From positions 62,001-126,000 of the forward strand of contig CAJTQL010000002.1 in assembly GCA_910578285.1 (NCBI GenBank): a stretch of 64,000 bases of DNA, given 5' to 3'. A program made the translations under genes and the position numbers. The notes beneath the pieces were generated by a model that was given only the letters and a program-made list of their open reading frames with translations, made no database searches and was not told the origin of the DNA. This DNA is from an uncultured Helicobacteraceae bacterium. GTDB lineage: Bacteria > Campylobacterota > Campylobacteria > Campylobacterales > Helicobacteraceae. How positions within the stretch are numbered: position 1 is the first letter of the stretch; each line of letters opens with the position of its first letter. Below are positions 24,990-33,742 of this stretch, one piece after another.

Positions 24990-26094
24990 CGGCGCCTCTT
25001 TCCGCACAAAGTGCGTTGAAGGTTTTGGCAATCTCGACTGCTTGATCTTCTGTCATCTCTTGGTGGCAGGGCAAGGAGAGCTCGGCGAGATAGAAATCAT
25101 ACGCCACAGGAGTTGCAGACGAATCCGCGCCATAGAGCGCATAGGAATTGATAGGCTTGTAATGCACTTGCACGCCAATGCCCTTTTCGTGGAGCTGCAT
25201 AAACAGCGATTCTTTGCTACACCAAAGCGCGCGCGAGAGGAAGATGGGATAGAGATGGTGGGTGCTATACAGGCGCGATTCACGTTTGAGTGTGGTGCAA
25301 TAGGGTGAATTGGCAAAGAGTGAATCATAGAGCTGCACAATCACTTCGCGCTTTGCGATGAAGCTATCAAGCCGCTTGTATTGTGAGATTCCAAGTGCTG
25401 CGCCAAGTTCGTTTAGCCGAAAGTTGAAGCCCAAAAATTCCACTTCGCTATTCCATAGCGCCCTTTTTTGCACGCCATGCGAATGTAGTAGCTGCGCCTT
25501 TTGGTGTGCTTTTGCGTCTTTGAACACAACCGCGCCGCCCTCTGCTGTGGTGATGGGCTTAATCGCATGGAAGCTGAAGATGGTCGCATCAGCAAAGCTG
25601 CCCACAGGAGAATCGCCCACGCGCGCACCGAATGCATGCGAGCTGTCAGAAATCCAGAGCAAGCCATGCTTTTTAGCGATGTGCGCAATGGAATCGACTG
25701 CAACGGATTGCCCGGCATAATCCACGCTCACAATCGCCTTTGTGCGAGGGGTGATGAGCGCTTCAATTTTTGATTCATCGATATTGCCATTTTGCTTAAT
25801 ATCGCAAAAAATAGGCTTTGCACCGAGTGCAAGGAGCATATTGGTCGTGGCGACAAAGCTAATGGGCGTGGTGATGACTTCGTCATCGCAGCCGATTCCA
25901 AGTGCAGCGTAGGCACAATACAATGCCGAAGTAGCAGAGTTGAGCGCGAGCGCATAAGGAGCACCGGCGCGCGCAGCAACGAGGCTTTCAAATTCGCTAA
26001 CGCGCTGCCCTTGTGTGAGATGCGAGCTAAACAGCGCCTCTTTGAGCGATTCTAAATCATCGCTATTCACCGATTGCTTGCTGTATGGAATCAT
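24973..26094 (-). CDS. pseC: pseudaminic acid pathway aminotransferase PseC
   Basis: A 373-residue PLP-dependent DegT-family aminotransferase. It acts on UDP-4-keto-6-deoxy-L-AltNAc in the synthesis of pseudaminic acid, which glycosylates flagellin. Motifs: LTQGQRVSEFE, LNSATSALYCAY, TTPISFVATTNMLL, SDSSHAFG, and HAIKPITTAEGG, where Lys179 forms the aldimine. GHNFRLNE-like GFNFRLNELGAALG also matches PseC. It starts directly after the flagellin homologue stop (no spacer), so the two are one operon under the sigma-54 promoter. Confidence 0.92.
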   Translation of the reverse strand: MIPYSKQSVNSDDLESLKEALFSSHLTQGQRVSEFESLVAARAGAPYALALNSATSALYCAYAALGIGCDDEVITTPISFVATTNMLLALGAKPIFCDIKQNGNIDESKIEALITPRTKAIVSVDYAGQSVAVDSIAHIAKKHGLLWISDSSHAFGARVGDSPVGSFADATIFSFHAIKPITTAEGGAVVFKDAKAHQKAQLLHSHGVQKRALWNSEVEFLGFNFRLNELGAALGISQYKRLDSFIAKREVIVQLYDSLFANSPYCTTLKRESRLYSTHHLYPIFLSRALWCSKESLFMQLHEKGIGVQVHYKPINSYALYGADSSATPVAYDFYLAELSLPCHQEMTEDQAVEIAKTFNALCAERGADARAT

Positions 26095-26856
26095 CTAGGC
26101 TAGGAGCGTATCGATTTTGCCACGCAAATATTGCGTGTTGTAGACATTCGCATACAATGCAGCATTTTCTTTCAATTTTGCATGATTAAGTTCGTTATAA
26201 TTCTCGGCAACATCGTTATTTTGTTGGTTGCTTTCTGCTGCTGTGAGATTCACGATTGCAACAAGATTGGAATTGATACCATGTTGGATTCCATTCATCA
26301 CCGAACCGATATTGGCACGTTCCATATTGACATTTGTCATGAAGTCAAGGATTGTTTGTTGGTTATTCACATCAACAAGCGAGGTATTGGGTGCATTGAT
26401 ATTGAGCGTAACACTCGTTTCATTGCCTGTAACAAAGGTCATCTCTGACGCGAAGACATTTTTGCCATTGAATGAAGCCTGCATGACAGAATCGCGCATG
26501 CTCGCTTTGAGCGCGTTAGTTTCGCTCTGAATCATCGCACGTTGCTCGGTTGTGAGCGTATCGTTGCCGAGCTTGACAGAAAGCACATTGATTCTATCCG
26601 CCGTAGCTGTCATATTGCCTAGCGTAGAATCCGCAATTTGCAACATTCCAATTGCATCGTTTGCATTGCGCACACCTTGTGTGAGCCCAGAGATTTGAGA
26701 CAAAAGCGAATCTGCAATCATGAGGTTTGCACCATCTGTTCCTTGCAATGCACGCATTGCCGCGATGTTTTCAAGCGCACTTTTCTCTTCGTTTTTTGCT
26801 TTGTTTGCGTTGTTGTTCGCTGTTGCGTTGATAGTCTGACTTTCACCGATTTTCAT
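26095..26856 (-). CDS. flagellin-like protein
   Basis: 253 residues; a short flagellin homologue. The N-terminal helix region (AALENIAAMRALQGTDGANLMIADSLLSQISGL) and the C-terminal helix (NYNELNHAKLKENAALYANVYN) are D0/D1-like, with a reduced central part. It lacks the usual GSGLRINKA-type D0 signature, so it may be a structural or assembly variant such as the H. pylori flagellin-B homologue (HP0295) rather than the major filament. It is preceded by AAGGAGTCAAC and a sigma-54 promoter about 60 bp upstream. First gene of an operon with pseC and the methyltransferase. Confidence 0.75.
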   Translation of the reverse strand: MKIGESQTINATANNNANKAKNEEKSALENIAAMRALQGTDGANLMIADSLLSQISGLTQGVRNANDAIGMLQIADSTLGNMTATADRINVLSVKLGNDTLTTEQRAMIQSETNALKASMRDSVMQASFNGKNVFASEMTFVTGNETSVTLNINAPNTSLVDVNNQQTILDFMTNVNMERANIGSVMNGIQHGINSNLVAIVNLTAAESNQQNNDVAENYNELNHAKLKENAALYANVYNTQYLRGKIDTLLA

Positions 26857-26913
26857 TGTTGACTCCTTGTCGTGTTTGATGAAGAACTATGATGAATCCT
26901 TCTGCTTTTACCC

Positions 26914-26931
26914 AAGCAATTATTGTTCCAA
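26914..26931 (-). promoter_or_regulatory. sigma-54 (RpoN) promoter for flagellin-like operon
   Basis: On the minus strand TTGGAACAATAATTGCTT: GG and GC separated by exactly 10 nt, matching the -24/-12 RpoN pattern. It overlaps the last codons of accC and lies about 58 bp upstream of the ATG. RpoN and the FlgR activator control the middle flagellar genes in this group. Confidence 0.75.
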
Positions 26932-28254
26932 ATACTTGGTATGAATGCGATTTTCTCGAAAATCTTGATTTTGCATCATTTTTTGGTGGAAGGGAATCAC
27001 TGTGCGCACTCCTTGTATGGTGAATTCATCGAGCGCACGGCTCATGCGCGCGATTGCCTTTTGCCGCGAATCGCCCCACACAATCAGCTTGCCAATCATT
27101 GAATCATAATGGATTGGAATGGTATAGCCCTCATAAGCATGGCTATCAACACGCACAAATGCACCGCCCGGAGCGATGAAACGCACAATCTTGCCGGGGC
27201 TTGGAAAGAATCGTTCAGGATCTTCAGCTGTGATGCGGCATTCAATTGCATGCCCGCTAAAGTGGACTGATTCTTGCTTGAACAATTCTTCACCTTGTGC
27301 GATACGAATCATCCACTCGACAATGTCGATTCCGCTGACCATTTCGCTTACGGGGTGTTCGACTTGCAAACGTGTGTTCATTTCCATAAAATAGAAATTC
27401 TGTGCCGAATCAAGCAAAAATTCGAATGTCCCTGCACCGACATAATGGATTGCACGTGCGACTTCGACAGCTTTGGCGAGCAGCTTTTCACGTGTTTCGG
27501 GCAAAAGCGCGATTGCTGGGGATTCTTCAATCAATTTTTGGTGGCGGCGCTGCATTGAGCAGTCGCGCTCGCCGATGTGTATGACATTGCCATGTTTGTC
27601 GGCGAGAATCTGTACTTCGATATGTTTGGGATTGTCGATGAACTTTTCCATATAGATAGTACCATCGCCAAATGCACTAATCGCTTCACTTTCAGCAGCG
27701 AGGTAGGCATTGATGATATTTTCTTCGTTTTGTACAATGCGCATACCGCGTCCGCCGCCGCCGCTTGCCGCCTTGAGAATCACAGGATAGCCGATTTTTG
27801 CTGCTTCTTCTTTGGCATGCTCATGCCCTTTGAGCGCACCTTCGCTGCCCGGAATCACGGGCATACCGATTTGTTTCATGACTTCTTTTGCCTTGCTTTT
27901 ATCGCTCATGAGTGCCATGACTTCAGCATTTGGACCAATGAACTCGATTCCATGCGCTTGACAGATTTCGACAAAGGCTTGATTTTCGCTCAAGAATCCA
28001 TAGCCGGGGAAAATGGCATCAGCGCCAAAAAGCTCGGCAGCAGAGATGATTGCGGGCATGTTGAGATAGCTTTCATTCGACTTGTCGCCACCCACGCAGA
28101 CTTTTGCGTCAGCTAAGTCGAGATAATGCGCTTCTTTGTCGGCTGTGGAATAGACAGCAATTGAATATTTGCCCATTTCACGAATCGTGCGAATCGCTCG
28201 CAGGGCAATCTCGCCACGATTGGCAATCAGAATTTTTTGCAGATTTTTTTGCAT
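26920..28254 (-). CDS. accC: biotin carboxylase subunit of acetyl-CoA carboxylase
   Basis: 444 residues. It carboxylates biotin on AccB using ATP and bicarbonate. The N-terminal IANRGEIALRAIRTIREMG, the ATP-grasp loop KAASGGGGRGMRIV, the catalytic EMNTRLQVEHPVSEMV and the biotin-binding region are all intact. Start ATG 28254 shares 1 bp with the accB stop, so the pair is co-translated. The length fits the family. Confidence 0.96.
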   Translation of the reverse strand: MQKNLQKILIANRGEIALRAIRTIREMGKYSIAVYSTADKEAHYLDLADAKVCVGGDKSNESYLNMPAIISAAELFGADAIFPGYGFLSENQAFVEICQAHGIEFIGPNAEVMALMSDKSKAKEVMKQIGMPVIPGSEGALKGHEHAKEEAAKIGYPVILKAASGGGGRGMRIVQNEENIINAYLAAESEAISAFGDGTIYMEKFIDNPKHIEVQILADKHGNVIHIGERDCSMQRRHQKLIEESPAIALLPETREKLLAKAVEVARAIHYVGAGTFEFLLDSAQNFYFMEMNTRLQVEHPVSEMVSGIDIVEWMIRIAQGEELFKQESVHFSGHAIECRITAEDPERFFPSPGKIVRFIAPGGAFVRVDSHAYEGYTIPIHYDSMIGKLIVWGDSRQKAIARMSRALDEFTIQGVRTVIPFHQKMMQNQDFRENRIHTKYLEQ

Positions 28255-28694
28255 TAGAGGCGCTCCACAATGAATAAGACTTCGCCATATTCGACTGGTT
28301 GCGCATCAGCTGGCACAATCTCGAGAATCTTGCAATCATATTCGGCTTCGATTTCGTTCATGATTTTCATCGCCTCGATGATGGCAAGCGTTTGTCCTTT
28401 TTTGACTTTGTCGCCAACCTGCACATACGCAGTGCTCCCAGGCGAGGGCGAGCGGTAGAATGTCCCGACCATAGGCGATGTCAAGGTGTCGCCTTCTTTT
28501 TTGGGCAATGGTGTGATGTCGTCATCGTTGTCTTTTTGTACCAAAGGTGCTTGTACCATGATTGTTTGTGGTTCGACTTTTGTTGCATGCCCTTTTTCGA
28601 GTTTTAAGACAAAATCGCCCCGTTGGATATGCAGCTTTGTTGATTGTGTCGAATCGAACAAAAGAACCAATTCTTTGATTTCCTCAAGCTTCAT
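28254..28694 (-). CDS. accB: biotin carboxyl carrier protein
   Basis: 146 residues. The N-terminal ~60 residues are variable, followed by a linker and the biotinyl domain SPMVGTFYRSPSPG..YVQVGDKVKKGQTLAIIEAMKIMNEIEAE. Lys110 in EAMKIM is the biotinylation site. It leads accB-accC, read from a promoter that overlaps the divergent dcd promoter. Confidence 0.96.
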   Translation of the reverse strand: MKLEEIKELVLLFDSTQSTKLHIQRGDFVLKLEKGHATKVEPQTIMVQAPLVQKDNDDDITPLPKKEGDTLTSPMVGTFYRSPSPGSTAYVQVGDKVKKGQTLAIIEAMKIMNEIEAEYDCKILEIVPADAQPVEYGEVLFIVERL

Positions 28695-28716
28695 TGTTGT
28701 CCTTAAAAATTTTGCG

Positions 28717-28727
28717 TTATAATACCA
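28717..28727. promoter_or_regulatory. overlapping divergent -10 elements of accB and dcd
   Basis: TTATAATACC reads as TATAAT on the plus strand (28718-28723, toward dcd, after TTGCG) and as TATTATAAC on the minus strand (toward accB). The two starts are only 60 bp apart, so transcription of the two genes probably competes. Confidence 0.5.
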
Positions 28728-28753
28728 TAAATCTCTTGACTTTAGGAAACGTA

Positions 28754-29314
28754 ATGGGGCTCAAAGAGGATAAATGGATTTTGCAAAAAGCATTGCATGA
28801 GCAGATGATTGTGCCATTTTGTGAGAATCAGATGAGTAGGGGTGTGATTAGTTATGGATTGAGTAGCTATGGTTATGATATTCGCGTGAGTGATGAATTT
28901 AAGATTTTTACCAATATCAATACCACCGTTGTCGACCCCAAAGATTTTCAGCTCTCCAATACGATTGATTTTCGTGGTAATGTTTGCATTATTCCACCTA
29001 ATTCTTTTGCGCTCGCACGCACAATCGAATATTTTAAAATCCCACGCAATGTGCTTGCCATTTGTGTCGGGAAAAGCACCTATGCGCGTTGTGGGATTAT
29101 TGTCAATGTTACACCTTTTGAGCCAGAGTTTGAGGGATATATCACAATTGAGATTAGCAATACAACGCCCTTGCCCGCCAAAATCTATGCGAATGAGGGC
29201 ATTGCCCAAGTGTTGTTTTTCGAGGGTGATTGCGATTGCGAGGTGAGCTATAAAGACAAAAATGGCAAATACCAAAAGCAGCAAGGAATCACGTTGCCTC
29301 GCATTGTGGAGTAG
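28754..29314 (+). CDS. dcd: dCTP deaminase
   Basis: A 186-residue enzyme that deaminates dCTP to dUTP, feeding dTMP synthesis. LSSYGYDIRVSDEFKIF, VCIIPPNSFALARTIEYFKIPRNV, KSTYARCGIIVNVTPFEPEFEG and the C-terminal SYKDKNGKYQKQQGITLPR are family-typical. The catalytic Glu lies in FEPEFEG. ATG 28754 has AGGAAAC upstream; longer in-frame extension crosses the promoter and is rejected. Confidence 0.95.
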   Translation: MGLKEDKWILQKALHEQMIVPFCENQMSRGVISYGLSSYGYDIRVSDEFKIFTNINTTVVDPKDFQLSNTIDFRGNVCIIPPNSFALARTIEYFKIPRNVLAICVGKSTYARCGIIVNVTPFEPEFEGYITIEISNTTPLPAKIYANEGIAQVLFFEGDCDCEVSYKDKNGKYQKQQGITLPRIVE

Positions 29315-29318
29315 GAGT

Positions 29319-30647
29319 TTGGGCATAAAAGAAGCATTCATCTATCCCAATGGTATCACGGGGCGCATGCTCGGAATCATGATGACTCATCTGTATAATA
29401 TTCCAATTCACTATATCGATGATAGCTCGCCAGAATCCTCATTACAAGCGCATGCTAAGACATTACGCGAAAGGCAAATCACCGTTCTTGTGCCGCGAAG
29501 CCCCTATAACGAGCAAACGGCAGATGTGCTTTGTGCAAAACTGCAGGCTTTGCGCATTGCCTACAACGACAAGGCACTCGAAGAATGTGCGTTGCAGACT
29601 ATTGCGGCAATCGATGCGCTCTTGTGCAAGCGACAAAAACCAACCATTGCGATTGAGATGACAGGTTTAGCAGACGATAAGCATATTGGTCTCATCGACT
29701 TGGATCTTTTGTCGCGCAATGCTGATGTGCAGATTCTCTATCTCTGTGCATTGCCCGAAACGTTGGCAAAGGTGCGTGCACAGGTTGAGAATAGGCTAAA
29801 CTGCCTTGTATTTGCTTTGCCATGTTTTTATTTTCATCGGCTCTCTTCGGTGCAAGCTCTCATCAAAACATCGATGGTCTATGCAACCAAAAATCCTGAT
29901 GTGCCGACTTTTTATCTCGGGCATGCTTTAGTCAACTGGACGAACTATAGCCATGAAAAACTTGATTTATTATATCGGGATTTCCATGATTATGCATGTG
30001 TTGCGGGGGAGGATTTTTTGCCCAATTCTTATGAAGATTGCTATCTCCCCTCTGGCTATCTTGGGTTTGATAGAATTGCACCCGACGTTAGTAGTGAGAC
30101 ATTTGCACCCCGAAAAATTGTCCTTTTTGCCCCCTACAACATGGACGAAATGTGGAAAATGTTTGGATTAATCAAAGCTGCATTATCGGAGAGAGAAGGG
30201 ATTTATGACGTACGCTTGCGTGTGCGCTACCGCAACGTGAGTGAGCCATCGAGCCATTGGGATAGTGAGGGTATGGCGCAGATTCTTGCGCAACTTTCTC
30301 ACTATCCCAATTTTTCCATAGACGAAAATGAGCATATTGTGCCGCAATCTTATAACGAGACATTCTGTTGTGTTTGTGGTGCAACCACAATGTGCTATAC
30401 CTATCCTCTGCTTGCCTTGCGCCCATCGATTGTGCTTGCTGATGGCGCGCATGTGTTGCCGAGTGTGTTTGGAATTGTGCTCGAGACGAGTGCGGAAGCA
30501 CAATTCATGGAGATTTTAAATGACGTCTATACCAAACAAGAAACATGGCATAGCACTCTCTTGCAATATAGAAAGCAGAAAATCTATCATTTTGGTCGCG
30601 CTAGCGCATGGCTTGCAGATTTTGTTCTCAAAAAACTAGGGTTGTAG
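29319..30647 (+). CDS. uncharacterised GT-B-like / CDP-glycerol transferase-like protein
   Basis: About 443 residues, no signal peptide. It does not match a family I can name with certainty. The C-terminal half has the look of a GT-B nucleotide-sugar or CDP-alcohol transferase: LGHALVNWTNY, GYLGFDRI, APRKIVLFAPYN..MWKM, RVRYRNV, then NETFCCVCGATTMCYTYPLLALRPSIVLAD, resembling the TagF-like 'SD..S...E' region. I take TTG 29319, just after the dcd stop, with GTGGAGTAGGAG upstream; an ATG at about 29367 (GRMLGIMM) is the alternative. It converges on the cyclophilin gene with a 12-bp overlap. Confidence 0.55.
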   Translation: MGIKEAFIYPNGITGRMLGIMMTHLYNIPIHYIDDSSPESSLQAHAKTLRERQITVLVPRSPYNEQTADVLCAKLQALRIAYNDKALEECALQTIAAIDALLCKRQKPTIAIEMTGLADDKHIGLIDLDLLSRNADVQILYLCALPETLAKVRAQVENRLNCLVFALPCFYFHRLSSVQALIKTSMVYATKNPDVPTFYLGHALVNWTNYSHEKLDLLYRDFHDYACVAGEDFLPNSYEDCYLPSGYLGFDRIAPDVSSETFAPRKIVLFAPYNMDEMWKMFGLIKAALSEREGIYDVRLRVRYRNVSEPSSHWDSEGMAQILAQLSHYPNFSIDENEHIVPQSYNETFCCVCGATTMCYTYPLLALRPSIVLADGAHVLPSVFGIVLETSAEAQFMEILNDVYTKQETWHSTLLQYRKQKIYHFGRASAWLADFVLKKLGL

Positions 30648-31214
30648 AATGCTCGCCTTCAGAATGCGCGGAGTTTCTTGCGGGCGGTTGTTGGAATCTG
30701 TTGGAATCGATTCAAGGACATTGAGCACATCAAAGCCATTCTTCACCTCACCAAAGATTGTGTGCTTGCCATCAAGCCATGGGGCTTTTGCAGTGGTGAT
30801 GAAAAATTGCGAACCATTGGTGTTTGCGCCCGCATTTGCCATTGCCAAAATACCGCTGCGGTCGAAGGTATAGCCCAAAGCGATTTCATCTTCAAAGGTT
30901 TTGTTCCAGATCGATGTCCCTCCACGTCCTGTGCCTGTCGGGTCGCCACCTTGAATCATAAACCCCTTGATGATTCTATGGAAGCTAATGCCATTATAAT
31001 AGCCTGTGTCAACGAGCCGCAAGAAGTTCTCAACGGCTTTGGGCGCGACTTTTGGAAAAAGCTCGAGCGTGATGTCGCCTGCTGTGGTTTGTAGCAATAC
31101 TTGAGGATTGTTGCCGCTATCAAGAATCGCCGTGATGGTTTTTGCGTCTGCAAAAGTGGCGCAACAAAGCAATGTGGCAAGAATTTTAATCAAACAACGA
31201 ATGAACGCTTTCAT
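30636..31214 (-). CDS. periplasmic cyclophilin-type peptidyl-prolyl isomerase
   Basis: 192 residues with a signal peptide (MKAFIRCLIKILATLLCCATFADA). Cyclophilin core FHRIIKGFMIQGGDPTGTGRGG with the catalytic Arg, GILAMANAGANTNGSQFFITT and PWLDGKHTIFGEVKNGFDVL. It accelerates proline isomerisation of exported proteins. The start overlaps the end of prs by 29 bp. Confidence 0.93.
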   Translation of the reverse strand: MKAFIRCLIKILATLLCCATFADAKTITAILDSGNNPQVLLQTTAGDITLELFPKVAPKAVENFLRLVDTGYYNGISFHRIIKGFMIQGGDPTGTGRGGTSIWNKTFEDEIALGYTFDRSGILAMANAGANTNGSQFFITTAKAPWLDGKHTIFGEVKNGFDVLNVLESIPTDSNNRPQETPRILKASILQP

Positions 31215-32115
31215 TACGATAAATCCTTCGAATCACTTCAGCAAATAGCGATGCAACGCTTAGAATTATGATTTTTTTGTGGGGATTGTGAATGGGGATT
31301 GTGTCGGTTACAACGACATTATCAATCGCGGGATTTTCAATCCGTTCTCTTGCTGTGCCGCTAAAGACAGCATGCGTGCCAAATGCGAGCACGGCGCATG
31401 CGCCCTGCGCCTTGAGCGCTTCAGCGGCTTTGAGCATCGTGCCTGCTGTATCAATCATATCATCAAGCAGAATCACGCTTTTACCTTGCACATCGCCGAT
31501 GATGTTCATCACCTCGCTCTCATTTGCCTTTTGGCGGCGCTTGTCGATAATCGCTAAATCAAGATTGAGTAGCTTCGCAAAATAGCGCGCGCGTGCAACA
31601 CCCCCGATGTCAGGGCTCGCAACAATGGGATTGACAAGATTGAGCTTTTCAACATATTCTTTGAACACAATCGAGCCATAGAGATTATCAACAGGAATAT
31701 CAAAAAAGCCTTGAATTTGCCCTGCGTGGAGGTCCATTGTTACGACACGATTCACGCCTGCGCTTTGGAGCAGGTCGGCAACAAGCTTTGCGCTAATCGG
31801 TACACGCGGAGCGGCTTTGCGGTCTTGGCGCGCATAGCCAAAATAAGGAATCACCGCTGTAATCGAAGCAGCCGAGCTACGTTTCATCGCATCGGCGATA
31901 ATCAAAAGTTCCATAAGGCTATCGTTTGCTGGAGCACATGTGGGCTGAATCACAAAGACATCATATCCACGTACACTTTCAGAGATTCGCACGTTGATTT
32001 CGCCATCACTAAAACGCGCAATCTCTGCGGACGAAAGCAAAACCTCAAGGTTTTTTGCGACATCAGCAGCAAAGCGCGGGTGCGCCGTTCCGCTGAATAT
32101 TTTGTAGCTTTTCAT
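31186..32115 (-). CDS. prs: ribose-phosphate pyrophosphokinase
   Basis: 309 residues making PRPP from ribose-5-phosphate and ATP. Visible motifs: FSGTAHPRFA, the flexible loop region PYFGYARQDRK, MDLHAGQIQGFFDIPVDNLY, and the PRPP-binding VILLDDMIDTAGT. ATG 32115 is chosen because MKSYKIFSG matches the family N-terminus and GGAGCAATG precedes it; an upstream in-frame extension is discarded. The leader contains a striking three-stem structure at 32213-32305. Confidence 0.95.
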   Translation of the reverse strand: MKSYKIFSGTAHPRFAADVAKNLEVLLSSAEIARFSDGEINVRISESVRGYDVFVIQPTCAPANDSLMELLIIADAMKRSSAASITAVIPYFGYARQDRKAAPRVPISAKLVADLLQSAGVNRVVTMDLHAGQIQGFFDIPVDNLYGSIVFKEYVEKLNLVNPIVASPDIGGVARARYFAKLLNLDLAIIDKRRQKANESEVMNIIGDVQGKSVILLDDMIDTAGTMLKAAEALKAQGACAVLAFGTHAVFSGTARERIENPAIDNVVVTDTIPIHNPHKKIIILSVASLFAEVIRRIYRNESVHSLFD

Positions 32116-32212
32116 GCAACATTGCTCCTGCTTATAAAATCTGCAATCATGCAATCGCAATGCGCGCTTGTGCATAAGCTATCCATGAATGCTATTAGGG
32201 ACAAAGCAAAAA

Positions 32213-32305
32213 AGCTTTTGCTGTCCGCTTCACAACGACACAGGGGCATGCGCTGTGTCGCAACTTTAAGGATTGCGGGCAATTCCGCAAACGACAGCAA
32301 AAGCT
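32213..32305 (-). ncRNA. putative three-stem structured leader or terminator of prs
   Basis: Outer stem AGCTTTTGCTGTC (32213-32225) pairs perfectly over 13 bp with GACAGCAAAAGCT (32293-32305). Inside are two perfect hairpins: CGACACAG/CTGTGTCG (32236-32243 with 32253-32260) and TTGCGG/CCGCAA around GCAATT (32273-32290). The result is a three-way junction. On the minus strand the closing stem is followed by TTTTTTGC, as in an intrinsic terminator, about 100 nt before prs. It could be an attenuator, a small RNA, or a short inverted-repeat element. It does not match a riboswitch class I know. Confidence 0.5.
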
Positions 32306-32345
32306 CGCTTTTGTAAGAGCAAAACGATATTTTGCTGATTCTCTG

Positions 32346-32540
32346 CTATTTGGCTTTTTCTTTTGGAATAGGGCGTACCTCTAAATCCATCGAAAGCACA
32401 TAAGAAAGGTAATTTGGGTCATTTTCGTCAACATAGACAACCTTTCGTTTTTTGTTGATTTTATCGAGATGTTCTCGATACCCCTTGATAGTCTTTGGTG
32501 GTTCTATTCTACTATTTCTGTTTCCACTACTTCGAATCAT
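32346..32540 (-). CDS. small basic hypothetical protein
   Basis: 64 residues, very basic in the N-terminal half (INKKRKVVYVDENDPNYLSY), no signal or TM. A strong AAGGAGGAG sits before ATG 32540. It lies 15 bp after mnmA on the same strand, so it is likely the last gene before the structured element at 32213-32305. Function unknown. Confidence 0.65.
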   Translation of the reverse strand: MIRSSGNRNSRIEPPKTIKGYREHLDKINKKRKVVYVDENDPNYLSYVLSMDLEVRPIPKEKAK

Positions 32541-32555
32541 AAACTCCTCCTTGAC

Positions 32556-33602
32556 TTAAGATGAGGCAATCTCTGAATGCACGATAAACCCGCCGCCAAG
32601 AACCAAGTCGCCGTCATATAGCACTAGCGCTTGTCCATTCGCAACGCCATAGGCATGCTCTTTGAGATTGGCAATCAGCTGCCCTTGTGCATCGAGATGT
32701 ACTTTTGCAGGTACTTTGGGGCTGCGGTAGCGAATCTTGACCATGCATTCACGTGGCTCGAAATCATGTGGCAATGCAAGTGGATGAGCAAGCACACGAT
32801 TTTTAGCGAGCTCTTCTTTTGTGCCCACAACAATTTGATTTTCTTTAGGGTGAATGGCGAGCACATAATGGGGCGTGTGTGCGCCATTGACAAAAAAGCC
32901 TTTGCGTTTGCCAATGGTGTATTGCATATAACCCTTGTGTTTGCCGATTTTTTGTCCTTCTGTGTTGACAATCTCGCCTTCTTGTTCCACAGAAACATGT
33001 TGTTTGAGCACATCGACATAGTCTGTTTCAACAAAGCAAATTTCTTGAGATTCTTTGTAGGTTTCGATGCTCCCTAGCCATGGGAGCTTGGAGAGTGCAA
33101 TGGGTTTGATGTCTTGTTTGAGCATATTGCCTAGCGGAAAAATGACGCGGTCAATCGCTTCTTGTGGGATTCCAAATAGAAAATAGCTTTGGTCTTTGTG
33201 TGAATCAAATGCTTCTTTGATTCTGCCTTTTTCAACACGGGCATAATGTCCTGTTGCGATATAATCACAACCCATTTCCATTGCTTTTGTAAATGCAAAG
33301 CCAAATTTCATGCGCGGGTTGCACATTGCGCATGGATTGGGTGTGCGCCCTTCTTGATAGCCGCGCACAAATTCACTATAAACATGTTCTTTGAAAAGCT
33401 CTTGTGCATCTAAGACATCGTAGGCAAAGCCTAAATGGCTGCTTGCTTTTTGGATATTGCGGATATTTGCGGCATGCAGCTCTTCGCGTCCATGTAGCTT
33501 GAGATAGATTCCATAAATCTCATATCCCTGCTCTTTGAGCAAATAGGCACAATATGACGAGTCGACTCCTCCACTCATCAACAGAGCAACTTTTTTATTC
33601 AT
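32556..33602 (-). CDS. mnmA: tRNA-specific 2-thiouridylase
   Basis: 348 residues. It thiolates U34 of tRNA Lys, Glu and Gln. The PP-loop LLMSGGVDSSYCAY is at 7-20. The catalytic cysteines appear as NPCAMCNPRMKFG and SQEICFVETDY. RYRSPKVPAKV and the C-terminal barrel also fit. ATG 33602 is within 150 bp of gyrA on the opposite strand. Confidence 0.95.
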   Translation of the reverse strand: MNKKVALLMSGGVDSSYCAYLLKEQGYEIYGIYLKLHGREELHAANIRNIQKASSHLGFAYDVLDAQELFKEHVYSEFVRGYQEGRTPNPCAMCNPRMKFGFAFTKAMEMGCDYIATGHYARVEKGRIKEAFDSHKDQSYFLFGIPQEAIDRVIFPLGNMLKQDIKPIALSKLPWLGSIETYKESQEICFVETDYVDVLKQHVSVEQEGEIVNTEGQKIGKHKGYMQYTIGKRKGFFVNGAHTPHYVLAIHPKENQIVVGTKEELAKNRVLAHPLALPHDFEPRECMVKIRYRSPKVPAKVHLDAQGQLIANLKEHAYGVANGQALVLYDGDLVLGGGFIVHSEIASS

Positions 33603-33702
33603 CGGTTGTTATCCTTAACTTTCGATAGATGTATTCTATCCAAAAAATTTTGAATTTGCAAGAGTTTCATCACCAATTTTGTGCGCGTTAGAAAGTTTAT
33701 GC

Positions 33703-33708
33703 TAGAAT
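33703..33708 (+). promoter_or_regulatory. candidate -10 for gyrA
   Basis: TAGAAT, 35 bp upstream of the chosen gyrA start, preceded by TATGC. No -35 box is evident. Confidence 0.4.
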
Positions 33709-33742
33709 AGTTTTGCTAAAAATGGAAGGCTGTGGCAGAATA

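Noticed and set aside
32112..32300. A 62-codon minus-strand frame through the structured element upstream of prs.
   Set aside because: No ribosome site, composition unlike a protein, and it overlaps the prs start.
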